Assembly: GCA_031761405.1 (NCBI GenBank)
Contig: JASEVX010000003.1
Location: 115,075,831 to 115,139,830, forward strand
DNA length: 64,000 nt
Origin: Serripes groenlandicus
Taxonomy: Eukaryota > Mollusca > Bivalvia > Cardiida > Cardiidae
Direction of reading: 5' to 3'
Program-made: the position numbers and the translations under genes
Notes under the pieces: model-generated
Database searches by the model: none
What the model was told of the DNA's origin: nothing
What the model saw: the letters and a program-made list of their open reading frames with translations, nothing else
Shown here: piece by piece, positions 10,860-23,020 of the stretch
Layout: every line of letters begins with the position of its first letter
Numbering within the stretch: the first letter of the stretch is position 1

Positions 10860-12750
10860 ACACCAGTTGTTAATGTTAACTGTGCTGTATTCGCCCTTTC
10901 CCTCGTACAGTCGACTATTGACACACCAGTTGTTAATGTTAACTGTGTTGTATTCGCCCTTTCCCTCGTACAGTCGACTATTGACACACCAGTTGTTAAT
11001 GTTAACTGTGTTTTATTCGCCCTTTCCCTCGTACAGTCGGCTATTGACACACCAGTTGTTAATGTTAACTGTGTTGTATTCGCCCTTTCCCTCTTACAGT
11101 CGACTATTGACACACCAGTTGTTAATGTTAACTGTGCTGTATTCGCCCTTTCCCTCGTACAGTCGGCTATTGACACACCAGTTGTTAATGTTAACTGTGT
11201 TGTATTCGCCCTTTCCCTCGTACAGTCGACTATTGACACGGCAGTTGTTAATGTTAACTGTGTTGTATTCGCCCTTTCCCTCGTACAGTCGACTATTGAC
11301 ACACCAGTTGTTAATGTTAACTGTGCTGTATTCGCCCTTTCCCTCGTACAGTCGGCTATTGACACACCAGTTGTTAATGTTAACTGTGTTGTATTCGCCC
11401 TTTCCCTCGTACAGTCGGCTATTGACACACCATTTGTTAATGTTAACTGTGTTGTATTCGCCCTTTCCCTCGTACAGTCGGCTATTGACACACCATTTGT
11501 TAATGTTAACTGTGTTTTATTCGCCCTTTCCCTCGTACAGTCGGCTATTGACACACCAGTTGTTAATGTTAACTGTGTTGTATTCGCCCTTTCCCTCGTA
11601 CAGTCGACTATTGACACGCCAGTTGTTAATGTTAACTGTGTTGTATTCGCCCTTTCCCTCGTACAGTCGGCTATTGACACACCAGTTGTTAATGTTAACT
11701 GTGTTTTATTCGCCCTTTCCCTCGTACAGTCGGCTATTGACACACCAGTTGTTAATGTTAACTGTGTTTTATTCGCCCTTTCCCTCGTACAGTCGGCTAT
11801 TGACACACCAGTTGTTAATGTTAACTGTGTTGTATTCGCCCTTTCCCTCGTACAGTCGACTATTGACACGCCAGTTGTTAATGTTAACTGTGTTGTATTC
11901 GCCCTTTCCCTCGTACAGTCGACTATTGACAAACCAGTTGTTAATGTTAACTGTGTTGTATTCGCCCTTTCCCTCGTACAGTCGACTATTGACACATCAG
12001 TTGTTAATGTTAACTGTGTCGTATTCGTCCTTTCCCTCGTACAGTCGGCTATTGACACACCAGTTGTTAATGTTAACTGTGTTGTATTCGCCCTTTCCCT
12101 CGTACAGTCGACTATTGACACACCAGTTGTTAATGTTAACTGTGTTGTATTCGTCCTTTCCCACGTACAGTCGACTATTGACACACCAGTTGTTAATGTT
12201 AACTGTGTTGTATTCGCCCTTTCCCTCGTACAGTCGACTATTGACACACCAGTTGTTAATGTTAACTGTGTTGTATTCGCCATTTCCCTCGTACAGTTCA
12301 CTATTGACACACCAGTTGTTAATGTTAACTGTGTTGTATTCGTCCTTTCCCTCGTAGAGTCGGCTATTGACACACCAGTTGTTAATGTTAACTGTGTTGT
12401 ATTCGTACTTTCCCTCGTACAGTCGGCTATTGACACACCAGTTGTTAATGTTAACTGTGTTGTATACGTCCTTTCCCTCGTACAGTCGACTATTGACACA
12501 CCAGTTGTTAATGTTAACTGTGCTGTATTCGCCCTTTCCCTCGTACAGTCGACTATTGACACACCAGTTGTTAATGTTAACTGTGTTGTATTCGCCCTTT
12601 CCCTCACACAGTCGACTATTGACACACCAGTTTTTAATGTTAACTGTGTTGTATTCGTCCTTTCCCTCGTACAGTCGACTATTGACACACCAGTTGTTAA
12701 TGTTAACTGTGTTGTATTCGCCCTTTCCCTCGTACAGTCGATTATTGACA
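10860..12750 (+). repeat. Higher-order block, copy 1, inside the 63-bp array
   Basis: Marker variants appear in order: CTCTTACAGT (11091), CACGGCAG (11237), paired CCATTTG units (about 11430 and 11493), CCACGTACAG (12161), CTCGTAGAGT (12351), CCCTCACACA (12601) and TCGATTATTG (12738). The same order recurs about 2 kb downstream. Confidence 0.85.
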
Positions 12751-13253
12751 CACCAGTTGTTAATGTTAACTGTGTTGTATTCGCCCTTTCCCTCGTACAG
12801 TCGACTATTGACACACCAGTTGTTAATGTTAACTGTGTTGTATTCGTCCTTTCCCTCGTACAGTCGACTATTGACACACCAGTTGTTAATGTTAACTGTG
12901 TTGTATTCGCCCTTTCCCTCGTACAGTCGACTATTGACACACCAGTTGTTAATGTTAACTGTGTTGTATTCGCCCTTTCCCTCGTACAGTTCACTATTGA
13001 CACACCAGTTGTTAATGTTAACTGTGTTGTATTCGTCCTTTCCCTCGTACAGTCGGCTATTGACACACCAGTTGTTAATGTTAACTGTGTTGTATTCGCC
13101 CTTTCCCTCGTACAGTCGGCTATTGACACACCAGTTGTTAATGTTAACTGTGTTGTATTCGTCCTTTCCCTCGTACAGTCGACTATTGACACACCAGTTG
13201 TTAATGTTAACTGTGTTGTATTCGCCCTTTCCCTCGTACAGTCGACTATTGAC

Positions 13254-14705
13254 ACACCAGTTGTTAATGTTAACTGTGCTGTATTCGCCCTTTCCCTCGT
13301 ACAGTCGACTATTGACACACCAGTTGTTAATGTTAACTGTGTTGTATTCGCCCTTTCCCTCGTACAGTCGACTATTGACACACCAGTTGTTAATGTTAAC
13401 TGTGTTGTATTCGCCCTTTCCCCCGTACAGTCGGCTATTGACACACCAGTTGTTAATGTTAACTGTGTTGTATTCGCCCTTTCCCTCTTACAGTCGACTA
13501 TTGACACACCAGTTGTTAATGTTAACTGTGCTGTATTCGCCCTTTCCCTCGTACAGTCGGCTATTGACACACCAGTTGTTAATGTTAACTGTGTTGTATT
13601 CGCCCTTTCCCTCGTACAGTCGACTATTGACACGGCAGTTGTTAATGTTAACTGTGTTGTATTCGCCCTTTCCCTCGTACAGTCGACTATTGACACACCA
13701 GTTGTTAATGTTAACTGTGCTGTATTCGCCCTTTCCCTCGTACAGTCGGCTATTGACACACCAGTTGTTAATGTTAACTGTGTTGTATTCGCCCTTTCCC
13801 TCGTACAGTCGGCTATTGACACACCATTTGTTAATGTTAACTGTGTTGTATTCGCCCTTTCCCTCGTACAGTCGGCTATTGACACACCATTTGTTAATGT
13901 TAACTGTGTTTTATTCGCCCTTTCCCTCGTACAGTCGGCTATTGACACACCAGTTGTTAATGTTAACTGTGTTGTATTCGCCCTTTCCCTCGTACAGTCG
14001 ACTATTGACACGCCAGTTGTTAATGTTAACTGTGTTGTATTCGCCCTTTCCCTCGTACAGTCGGCTATTGACACACCAGTTGTTAATGTTAACTGTGTTG
14101 TATTCGCCCTTTCCCTCGTACAGTCGACTATTGACACACCAGTTGTTAATGTTAACTGTGTTGTATTCGTCCTTTCCCACGTACAGTCGACTATTGACAC
14201 ACCAGTTGTTAATGTTAACTGTGTTGTATTCGCCATTTCCCTCGTACAGTTCACTATTGACACACCAGTTGTTAATGTTAACTGTGTTGTATTCGTCCTT
14301 TCCCTCGTAGAGTCGGCTATTGACACACCAGTTGTTAATGTTAACTGTGTTGTATTCGTACTTTCCCTCGTACAGTCGGCTATTGACACACCAGTTGTTA
14401 ATGTTAACTGTGTTGTATACGTCCTTTCCCTCGTACAGTCGACTATTGACACACCAGTTGTTAATGTTAACTGTGCTGTATTCGCCCTTTCCCTCGTACA
14501 GTCGACTATTGACACACCAGTTGTTAATGTTAACTGTGTTGTATTCGCCCTTTCCCTCACACAGTCGACTATTGACACACCAGTTTTTAATGTTAACTGT
14601 GTTGTATTCGTCCTTTCCCTCGTACAGTCGACTATTGACACACCAGTTGTTAATGTTAACTGTGTTGTATTCGCCCTTTCCCTCGTACAGTCGATTATTG
14701 ACACA
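13254..14705 (+). repeat. Higher-order block, copy 2, inside the 63-bp array
   Basis: The copy 1 markers recur at 13485, 13631, 14177, 14304, 14554 and 14691. The offset is 2394 bp (38 units) at the left, 2016 bp (32 units) at CCACGTACAG and 1953 bp (31 units) further right. This copy therefore lacks six units and then one more relative to copy 1. Confidence 0.85.
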
Positions 14706-17700
14706 CCAGTTGTTAATGTTAACTGTGTTGTATTCGCCCTTTCCCTCGTACAGTCGACTATTGACACGCCAGTTGTTAATGTTAACTGTGTTGTATTCGC
14801 CCTTTCCCTCGTACAGTCGACTATTGACACACCAGTTGTTAATGTTAACTGTGCTGTATTCGCCCTTTCCCTCGTACAGTCGGCTATTGACACACCAGTT
14901 GTTAATGTTAACTGTGTTGTATTCGCCCTTTCCCTCGTACAGTCGGCTATTGACACACCAGTTGTTAATGTTAACTGTGTTTTATTCGCCCTTTCCCTCG
15001 TACAGTCGGCTATTGACAAACCAGTTGTTAATGTTAAATGTGTTGTATTCGCCCTTTCCCTCGTACAGTCGACTATTGACACACCAGTTGTTAATGTTAA
15101 CTGTGTTGTATTCGTCCTTTCCCTCGTACAGTCGACTATTGACACACCAGTTGTTAATGTTAACTGTGTTGTATTCGCCCTTTCCCTCGTACAGTTCACT
15201 ATTGACACACCAGTTGTTAATGTTAACTGTGTTGTATTCGTCCTTTCCCTCGTACAGTCGGCTATTGACACACCAGTTGTTAATGTTAACTGTGTTTTAT
15301 TCGCCCTTTCCCTCGTACAGTCGGCTATTGACAAACCAGTTGTTAATGTTAACTGTGTTGTATTCGCCCTTTCCCTCGTACAGTCGACTATTGACACACC
15401 AGTTGTTAATGTTAACTGTGTTGTATTCGTCCTTTCCCTCGTACAGTCGGCTATTGACACACCAGTTGTTAATGTTAACTGTGTTGTATTCGTCCTTTCC
15501 CTCGTACAGTCGACTATTGACACACCAGTTGTTAATGTTAACTGTGTTGTATTCGCCCTTTCCCTCGTACAGTCGACTATTGACACACCAGTTGTTAATG
15601 TTAACTGTGTTGTATTCGCCATTTCCCTCGTACAGTTCACTATTGACACACCAGTTCTTAATGTTAACTGTGTTGTATTCGTCCTTTCCCTCGTACAGTC
15701 GGCTATTGACACACCAGTTGTTAATGTTAACTGTGTTGTATTCGTCCTTTCCCTCGTACAGTCGACTATTGACACACCAGTTGTTAATGTTAACTGTGTT
15801 GTATTCGTCCTTTCCCTCGTACAGTCGACTATTGACACACCAGTTGTTAATGTTAACTGTGCTGTATTCGCCCTTTCCCTCGTACAGTCGACTATTGACA
15901 CACCAGTTGTTAATGTTAACTGTGTTGTATTCGCCCTTTCCCTCGCACAGTCGACTATTGACACACCAGTTGTTAATGTTAACTGTGTTGTATTCGTCCT
16001 TTCCCTCGTACAGTCGACTATTGACACACCAGTTGTTAATGTTAACTGTGTTGTATTCGCCCTTTCCCTCGTACAGTCGATTATTGACACACCAGTTGTT
16101 AATGTTAACTGTGTTGTATTGGCACCTTTCCCTCGTACAGTCGACTATTGACACACCAGTTGTTAATGTTAACTGTGTTGTATTCGTCCTTTCTCTCGTA
16201 CAGTCGACTATTGACACACCAGTTGTTAATGTTAACTGTGTTGTATTCGCCCTTTCCCTCGTACAGTCGACTATTGACACACCAGTTATTAATGTTAACT
16301 GTGTTGTTTTCGCCCTTTCCCTCGTACAGTCGGCTATTGACACACCAGTTGTTAATGTTAACTGTGTTGTATTCGTCCTTTCCCTCGTACAGTCGGCTAT
16401 TGACACACCAGTTGTTAATGTTAACTGTGTTGTATTCGCCCTTTCCCTCGTACAGTCGGCTATTGACACACCAGTTGTTAATGTTAACTGTGTTGTATTC
16501 GTCCTTTCCCTCGTACAGTCGGCTACTGACACACCAGTTGTTAATGTTAACTGTTTTGTATTCGTCCTTTCCCTCGTACAGTCGACTATTGACACACCAG
16601 TTGTTAATGTTAACTGTGTTGTATTCGCCCTTTCCCTCGTACAGTCGACTATTGACACACCAGTTGTTAATGTTAACTGTGTTGTATTCGCCCTTTCCCT
16701 CGTACAGTTCACTATTGACACACCAGTTGTTAATGTTAACTGTGTTGTATTCGCCCTTTCCCTCGTACAGTCGGCTATTGACACACCAGTTGTTAATGTT
16801 AACTGTGTTGTATTCGTCCTTTCCCTCGTACAGTCGGCTATTGACACACCAGTTGTTAATGTTAACTGTGTTGTATTCGTCCTTTCCCTCGTACAGTCGA
16901 CTATTGACACACCAGTTGTTAATGTTAACTGTGTTGTATTCGCCCTTTCCCTCGTACAGTCGACTATTGACACACCAGTTGTTAATGTTAACTGTGTTGT
17001 ATTCGCCCTTTCCCTCGTACAGTCGGCTATTGACACACCAGTTGTTAATGTTAACTGTGTTGTATTCGTCCTTTCCCTCGTACAGTCGGCTATTGACACA
17101 CCAGTTGTTAATGTTAACTGTGTTGTATTTGTCCTTTCCCTCGTACAGTCGACTATTGACACACCAGTTGTTAATGTTAACTGTGTTGTATTCGCCCTTT
17201 CCCTCGTACAGTCGACTTTTGACACGCCAGTTATTAATGTTAACTGTGTTGTATTCGCCCTTTCCCTCGTACAGTCGGCTATTGACACCCCAGTTGTTAA
17301 TGTTAACTGTGTTGTATTCGCCCTTTCCCTCGTACAGTCGGCTATTGAAACACCAGTTGTTAATGTTAACTGTGTTGTATTCGTCCTTTCCCTCGTACAG
17401 TCGGCTATTGACACACCAGTTGTTAATGTTAACTGTGTTGTATTCGCCCTTTCCCTCGTACAGTCGACTATTGACACACCAGTTGTTAATGTTAACTGTG
17501 TTGTATTCGTCCTTTCCTTCGTACAGTCGACTATTGACACACCAGTTGTTAATGTTAACTGTGTTGTATTCGCCCTTTCCCTCGTACAGTCGACTATTGA
17601 CACACCAGTTGTTAATGTTAACTGTGTTCTATTCGTCCTTTCCCTCGTACAGTCGACTATTGACACACCAGTTGTTAATGTTAACTGTGTTGTATTCGCC

Positions 17701-18631
17701 CTTTCCCTCGTACAGTCGACTATTGACACACCAGTTGTTAATGTTAACTGTGTTGTATTCGTCCTTTCCCTCGTACAGTCGGCTATTGACACACCAGTTG
17801 TTAATGTTAACCGTGTTGTATTCGCCCTTTCCCTCGTACAGTCGGCTATTGACACACCAGTTGTTAATGTTAACTGTGCTGTATCTGCCCTTTCCCTCGT
17901 ACAGTCGACTATTGACACACCAGTTGTTAATGTTAACTGTGTTGTATTCGCCCTTTCCCTCGTGCAGTCGACTATTGACACACCAGTTGTTAATGTTAAC
18001 TGTGTTGTATTCGCCCTTTCCCTCGTACAGTCGACTATTGACACACCAGTTGTTAATGTTAACTGTGTTGTATTCGCCCTTTCCCTCGTACAGTCGGCTA
18101 TTGACACAACAGTTATTAATGTTAACTGTGTTGTATTCGCCCTTTCCCTCGTACAGTCGACTATTGACACACCAGTTGTTAATGTTAACTGTGTTGTATT
18201 CGCCCTTTCCCTCGTACAGTCGACTATTGACACACCAGTTGTTAATGTTAACTGTGTTGTATTCGCCCTTTCCCTAGTACAGTCGACTATTGACACACCA
18301 GTTGTTAATGTTAACTGTGTTGTATTCGCCCTTTCCCTCGTACAGTCGACTATTGACACACCAGTTGTTAATGTTAACTGTGTTGTATTCGCCCTTTCCC
18401 TCGTACAGTTGACTATTGACACACCAGTTGTTAATGTTAACTGTGTTGTATTCGCCCTTTCCCTCGTACAGTCGACTATTGACACGCCAGTTGTTAATGT
18501 TAACTGTGTTGTATTCGCCCTTTCCCTCGTACAGTCGGCTATTGACACACCAGTTGTTAATGTTAACAGTTTTAAGCGTAACTATTACACGTGTAAAGAG
18601 AGGATCCAAACGAATACTTATTTCCGGAAGT

Positions 18632-18730
18632 TTCTTGAAACCTTTTAAGACTAATTGGCGAACATTGCAGTGCCATATCAGACTGCACCGACTCGCACTT
18701 GATCTATACTTATCGCAAATGCCTTACTGA
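18632..18730 (+). repeat. Interspersed repeat, family G fragment
   Basis: CTTGAAACCTTTTAAGACTA, ATTGGCGAACATTGCAG and GACTGCACCGACTCGC resemble the stretches at 24925-25025, 30445-30480 and 35888-35965. Confidence 0.4.
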
Positions 18731-19512
18731 TAACTCTCTTAGAGCGCCGCTCTATTATACTACATAAGAGTATATGTAGATAGATTCCATAGTTTCGCCT
18801 GAATATTTTTGAAAAGTTGTCAGCTGCAGATTTATTGTTTTTAAGAGGTTTTTTTTTTTAATACTTCCTGAAATCGAATAATTTCTCCTTTTTGCATAAT
18901 ATTCTCATCCCCAAATCATATTTGCACACCAAATGTTCAAGGCGTAACTGTTTGGTAGCTTGAGATATTATGAAGTAGAAGCTGATAAACAGACGTTTGA
19001 TTTGTTTTAAAGATAAAAACCGGTATGAGAATATTCGGATTGTTTTACCATCCCGAAATCTACACAATCTACACAATCTACACAATATCAATCATAGTGA
19101 ACGTAATAGACCCTCTTCGGCAAATAGTGAAGCTAATTAGTTTGGGGGGTTTAATGCTATTTTACGACGACGCTTTCAACATTATTTCAGTTATATCACG
19201 GCATTTCCCGAATAAATCACAAGTACTACCTGTATTATTTATCCTGACACCTATGCATCGGTCGTAATGCTTTACCTGCAACCCTGGGCGCCAAGGCGGG
19301 GGGGTCATTACTACCATTTTTAAAAGAGTTGGTTGTACCACATTCGGTGAACGAATACTGGTCCTCCGCTTCCGAGATGGACACCCAAACCGCTACCCCG
19401 CGGAGACGGTTCAAGTTAATAATTCGTCACAGGAGATCTCATATGTATACACAGACCGATTTAAATCTTTGCTTGTCAAAGGTACGTCAAGATTGGTTGT
19501 CCTGGAGCACGA
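18731..19512. other. Mostly unassigned, with 9-bp repeat and an unexplained open frame
   Basis: A (TCTACACAA) repeat of three copies lies at about 19060-19086. From about 19330 to 19490 an open frame with a mixed, non-repeat composition (TPRRRFKLIIRHRR, then TDLNLCLSK) ends at AAAGGTACGT, a possible splice donor. No acceptor or homologue is recognisable, so it is left as unresolved. Confidence 0.3.
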
Positions 19513-19728
19513 TTAACCCTTTCCCTCATACGACAATTCTGCAGCAGACGACTTTGAATATATTTTGTCAAAAATTGAAAATCTCTAAAATTGAATGGAT
19601 AACCTATTACTAAAAGTGGAAAACATTGTGGCATTCGTTTTGAGCAATTTCTTCTTTTGTCACTATGTTTTCAAAAAGCCGTCTGCTGCAGAGGCGTCAA
19701 AAAGCGTATATATGAGGGAAAGGGTTAA
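19513..19728 (-). mobile_element. Family A MITE, full length
   Basis: TTAA-bounded, with TTAACCCTTTCCCTCATACG and GAGGCGTCAAAAAGCG ends. The left hairpin arm is shortened (ATTGTGGCATTCG). Confidence 0.75.
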
Positions 19729-19759
19729 GGTCTGATGCAATGAGAGTTTATTCACTATT

Positions 19760-20022
19760 TGAGCCGAGAAACGAGAAAACCAACATTGCGGACTCGGCAT
19801 AAAGTATCAACACGGATCAGTCTAAGCATGCCGCGCATGCTTACCCGGGCAGACACTGTTCGCTTCCTGTATATTTTCTGATTCAGGAATCATTACGCTA
19901 TACCTCTATTCCCCTGTGAAGGAATGTGTCGGGCCGGATTAGCCTGCACGGACTGCACAGGCTGATCTTGGTCGATACATTAAGCAGAGACGATACTGTT
20001 GGTTTTCTCGTGGAATGGCTCA
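19760..20022 (+). mobile_element. Family C MITE (GAGCCG..CGGCTC termini)
   Basis: Long terminal inverted repeats of about 70 bp: TGAGCCGAGAAACGAGAAAA at the left and CTCGTGGAATGGCTCA at the right. The inner parts of the repeats (GGATCAGTCTAAGCATGC, CTGCACAGGCTGATC) are also mutually related. There is no coding capacity. Family C recurs at 28.6, 30.1, 37.2, 47.6, 55.3, 60.4 and 63.6 kb. Confidence 0.75.
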
Positions 20023-20423
20023 TATATCGATTAAACAACAAGCTTTCAGTTGATATTAATCACGTTCGATATCTGCTTCCTGTGGAACCGGGACATTTGG
20101 TACTGGAGGCTAACTCTACCACTGCAACACGTTCTCCTAGGAGCACGGTTCAAATGGAGTTAATCTCTTTACTGCAGCAAACGGTTATGTGAAGCATGTG
20201 CCACCATTATAGAGCCAGGCATGATGGAGTAATCTCGCCTGCTGACAAGGCTCTACTGTTAGCCGTTCATTTTGATCTTTACATTCCGAAATTGGCTATG
20301 AACTATATTATTATTAATTAAAATTCAGCATTGAAAGTATCAAATATGCAGCTTTAAACTGTAATGCAATTACATTTATTACATACATATTTCAACACAT
20401 ATCTGGATGTATCGAATTCCGTT
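20023..20423. other. Unassigned stretch
   Basis: Weak repeat-like wording (ACCGGGACATTTGG, GCCACCATTATAGAGCCAGG). The phrase GCCACCATTATAGA also occurs after the family C copy at about 37460, so the family C host sequence may be shared. No gene. Confidence 0.35.
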
Positions 20424-20615
20424 TTAACCTTTTTCCTCATACAGACGTTTCTGACGCCTCTGTAATAAACGTCTTTTAAAAATAGTGTGGAGAAAGCGGA
20501 AATCACTCATAATGTGTAATTTCTCCGTTTGCCACAACATTTTTTAAAATTTTCAATAATTAAACTTTCATTCATAGAAATATTGATGATGTCTTGTATG
20601 ATGGAAAGGGGTTAA
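20424..20615 (+). mobile_element. Family A MITE, first of a tandem pair
   Basis: TTAACCTTTTTCCTCATACA start, TCTGACGCCTCTG, core AAATCACTCATAATGTGT, and final GGAAAGGGGTTAA. The closing TTAA is also the opening TTAA of the next copy. Confidence 0.7.
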
Positions 20616-20820
20616 CCTTGTCCAACATAAAACAGACGACTTTGAAAAATATCGGCAGAAAAATGGAAAATTTCTCTAAATGTAGGTAAACTTAGTAAAT
20701 AGAGATGACAACATTGGGGCGAAAATCGAACATGTTCTTTCATGCATTTTTTGCCTTTGCCACAATGTTTTCAAATATCATTTAGAACAGATGCGTCAAA
20801 ATCCAACTGCAGGACGGAAA
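20612..20820 (-). mobile_element. Family A MITE, second of a tandem pair
   Basis: Shares TTAA 20612-20615 with the preceding copy. It reads CAGACGACTTTGAAAAATAT at the left and TTTGCCACAATGTTTTC in the core; the right terminus is decayed. Confidence 0.6.
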
Positions 20821-20910
20821 TTGATGGTCAACGGTAAAATCTATAAAAACTAGTTTTTTGAAATACATATAAAAGTCTTCCTTTAACAAACGTTTTAACA
20901 GTTTTGCTCT

Positions 20911-21062
20911 ATTGTGGTGCTCAGCGCCTCATTCGGTAACGACACTGGCTGTCGATCAGGGGTACGGGCATTCAAATCCCTATCCCGTCATTTATTCTAT
21001 CCAATGATAAGAACAGTAAATATAACTGGTCATCATCTATAAATAAATACGGTTGGGGAGTT
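20911..21062 (+). mobile_element. tRNA-derived SINE
   Basis: A-box-like GTGGTGCTCAGCGCCTC and B-box-like GGGCATTCAAATCCC about 50 bp downstream, followed by an unrelated body. The tRNA fold is not intact. Confidence 0.45.
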
Positions 21063-21089
21063 GCCCCTTTACCGAATCAAAGCAGACAT

Positions 21090-21320
21090 TTAACCCTTTC
21101 TCACATTCAACAAATCTGCAGCAAACGAATATGAGAAGATATGAGGAAACTTATGGACAATTTCTTTAAAATAAAGTAAAATTTCTGAATATGGTTGAAA
21201 ACATTGTGGCAAAAGAGAAATTGCTCATAAAATGAGCAATTTCTGCTTTTGCCACAATGTTTTCAAATGTCCTCTGCTGCATAGGCGTCAGAAAGCGTCT
21301 ATATGTGGGAAGAGGGTTAA
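21090..21320 (-). mobile_element. Family A MITE, full length
   Basis: TTAA at both ends. Hairpin arms GTGGCAAAAGAGAAATTGCT and AGCAATTTCTGCTTTTGCC, and a GCGTCAGAAAGCGTC right end. Confidence 0.8.
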
Positions 21321-21369
21321 ATTGGTAGCAGTTGTTTCCCTTTATGGCGTTCAGGGTTGAGGGATTTTA

Positions 21370-22546
21370 TGATGTATGCGTACACGGTTGGTTTACGATA
21401 TATGCGTACACGGTTGGTTTACGATATATGCGTGCACGGTCGGTTTACGATATATGCGTGCACGGTCGGTTTACGATATATGCGTGCACGGTTGGTTTAC
21501 GATATATGCGTGCACGGTCGGTTTACGATATATGCGTGCACGATTGGTTTACGATATATGCGTACACGGTCGGTTTACGATATATGCGTACACGGTCGGT
21601 TTACGATATATGCGGGCACGGTCGGTTTACGATATATGCGTGCACGGTTGGTTTACGATATATGCGTCCACGGTCGGTTTACGATATATGCGTACACGGT
21701 CGGTTTACGATATATGCGTCCACGGTCGGTTTACGATATATGCGTACACGGTCGGTTTACGATATATGCGTGCACGATTGGTTTACGATATATGCGTGCA
21801 CGGTTGGTTTACGATATATGCGTACACGGTTGGTTTACGATATATGCGTGCACGGTTGGTTTACGATATATGCGTACACGGTCGGTTTACGATATATGCG
21901 TGCACGGTTGGTTTACGATATATGCGTGCACGGTTGGTTTACGATATATGAGAGCACGGTTGGTCTACGATATATGCGTACACGGTTGGTTTACGATATA
22001 TGAGAGCACGGTTGGTCTACGATATATGAGAGCACGGTTGGTTTACGATATATGAGAGCACGGTTGGTCTACGATATATGCGTGCACGGTTGGTTTACGA
22101 TATATGAGAGCACGGTTGGTCTACGATATATGCGTACACGGTCGGTTTACGATATATGCGTGCACGGTTGGTTTACGATATATGAGAGCACGGTTGGTTT
22201 ACGATATATGCGTGCACGGTTGGTCTACGATATATGCGTGCACGGTTGGTTTACGATATATGAGAGCACGGTTGGTCTACGATATATGCGTACACGGTTG
22301 GTTTACGATATATGCGTACACGGTTGGTTTACGATATATGCGTGCACGGTTGGTCTACGATATATGCGTGCACGGTTGGTTTACGATATATGAGAGCACG
22401 GTTGGTCTACGATATATGCGTGCACGGTTGGTTTACGATATATGAGAGCACGGTTGGTCTACGATATATGCGTGCACGGTTGGTTTACGATATATGAGAG
22501 CACGGTTGGTCTACGATATATGCGTACACGGTTGCTTTACGATAGC
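21370..22546. repeat. 26-bp tandem array, about 45 copies, becoming a 52-bp dimer
   Basis: The unit is ACGATATATGCGTACACGGT plus TGGTTT. Left-half copies vary as CGTACAC, CGTGCAC or CGTCCAC and C/T in GG(T/C)TTTAC. From about 21948 a second type (GAGAGCACGGTTGGTCTACG) alternates with the first, giving a 52-bp repeat. The open frames across it arise from the stop-free unit. Confidence 0.95.
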
Positions 22547-22599
22547 AGTACCTGGGAAAGGTGCCGTGATGTAACTTTTAAATAGTTAACATCGATTGA

Positions 22600-22712
22600 G
22601 AGCCAAGCTTTCAGCAAATATGAATTGCGCCCGATGTCTGATTCCTGGAGACTGTAAGCTCATGGGCAAAGCCCACTTATCACGGGATTCGAACCCTGAC
22701 CATGTTAAACCT
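22600..22712 (-). mobile_element. tRNA-derived SINE fragment
   Basis: On the minus strand a good B-box GGGTTCGAATCCC (22687-22699) is present with SINE-like flanks. The A-box is not clear. Confidence 0.4.
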
Positions 22713-22835
22713 CTCCAACATTTGGACGCATATGATGCAGACGAGTTCCAATTTGACTTTCATTTACTAAGAATTGCCTAAGGTTCTACGGATTCATTGA
22801 AGGTAGCCTAAGGTTAGAAATGACCTGTGAACTCT

Positions 22836-23020
22836 TACCCAAATACGGCCCCTTGCTGGCGCCTCTGCAACAGCCGACTTTAGAAAACATTGTGATAAAA
22901 GGAAATTGCTCATTATAAGCAAGTTCGCATTTTGCACCGATCAATTCAGTAAGTATACTTTCAAGCTTTATGCGCTTCCATACTTTAGGCTTGATGTCTG
23001 CTTCTTGTGGAAAAGGTTAA
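22836..23020 (+). mobile_element. Family A MITE, decayed, first of a tandem pair
   Basis: GGCGCCTCTGCAACAGCCGA end, a GAAAACATTGTGATAAAAGG arm, and final GGAAAAGGTTAA whose TTAA opens the next copy. Confidence 0.55.

Larger units (their letters stand above)
10048..18567. repeat. 63-bp tandem array, about 135 copies
   Basis: The unit runs TTGTTAATGTTAACTGTGTT, then GTATTCGCCCTTTCCC, then TCGTACAGTCGACTATTG, then ACACACCAG. Copies differ mainly at a few positions: GCC/GTC before CTTTCCC, CGACTATT/CGGCTATT, TGTTG/TGCTG/TTTTA, and scattered CCATTTG, ACGGCAG and CTCTTACAG variants. Because 63 is divisible by three and the unit has no stop in several frames, long open frames run through on both strands. 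One unit at about 16121-16126 is a base longer and shifts the phase of the rest. The variable bases change amino acids freely in one frame and not in another, so I do not regard it as coding. Confidence 0.97.

Noticed and set aside
10184..16090. A minus-strand open frame of 1,968 codons (TTGVSIVDCTRERANTTQLT-type repeat)
   Set aside because: Same array on the other strand; no start context, no non-repeat domain.
9951..16151. A plus-strand open frame of 2,066 codons with a 21-residue repeat
   Set aside because: It is the 63-bp array read through. Other frames and the minus strand are equally open, the unit has no stop, and the variable sites show no codon-position bias that fits a protein.
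10048..18567. CRISPR-like regular repeats
   Set aside because: There are no unique spacers: the whole 63-bp unit repeats. The sequence is also eukaryotic.
21332..22497. Several open frames with VYDICVHG / TVGLRYMR repeats
   Set aside because: Products of the stop-free 26-bp unit in all three frames.
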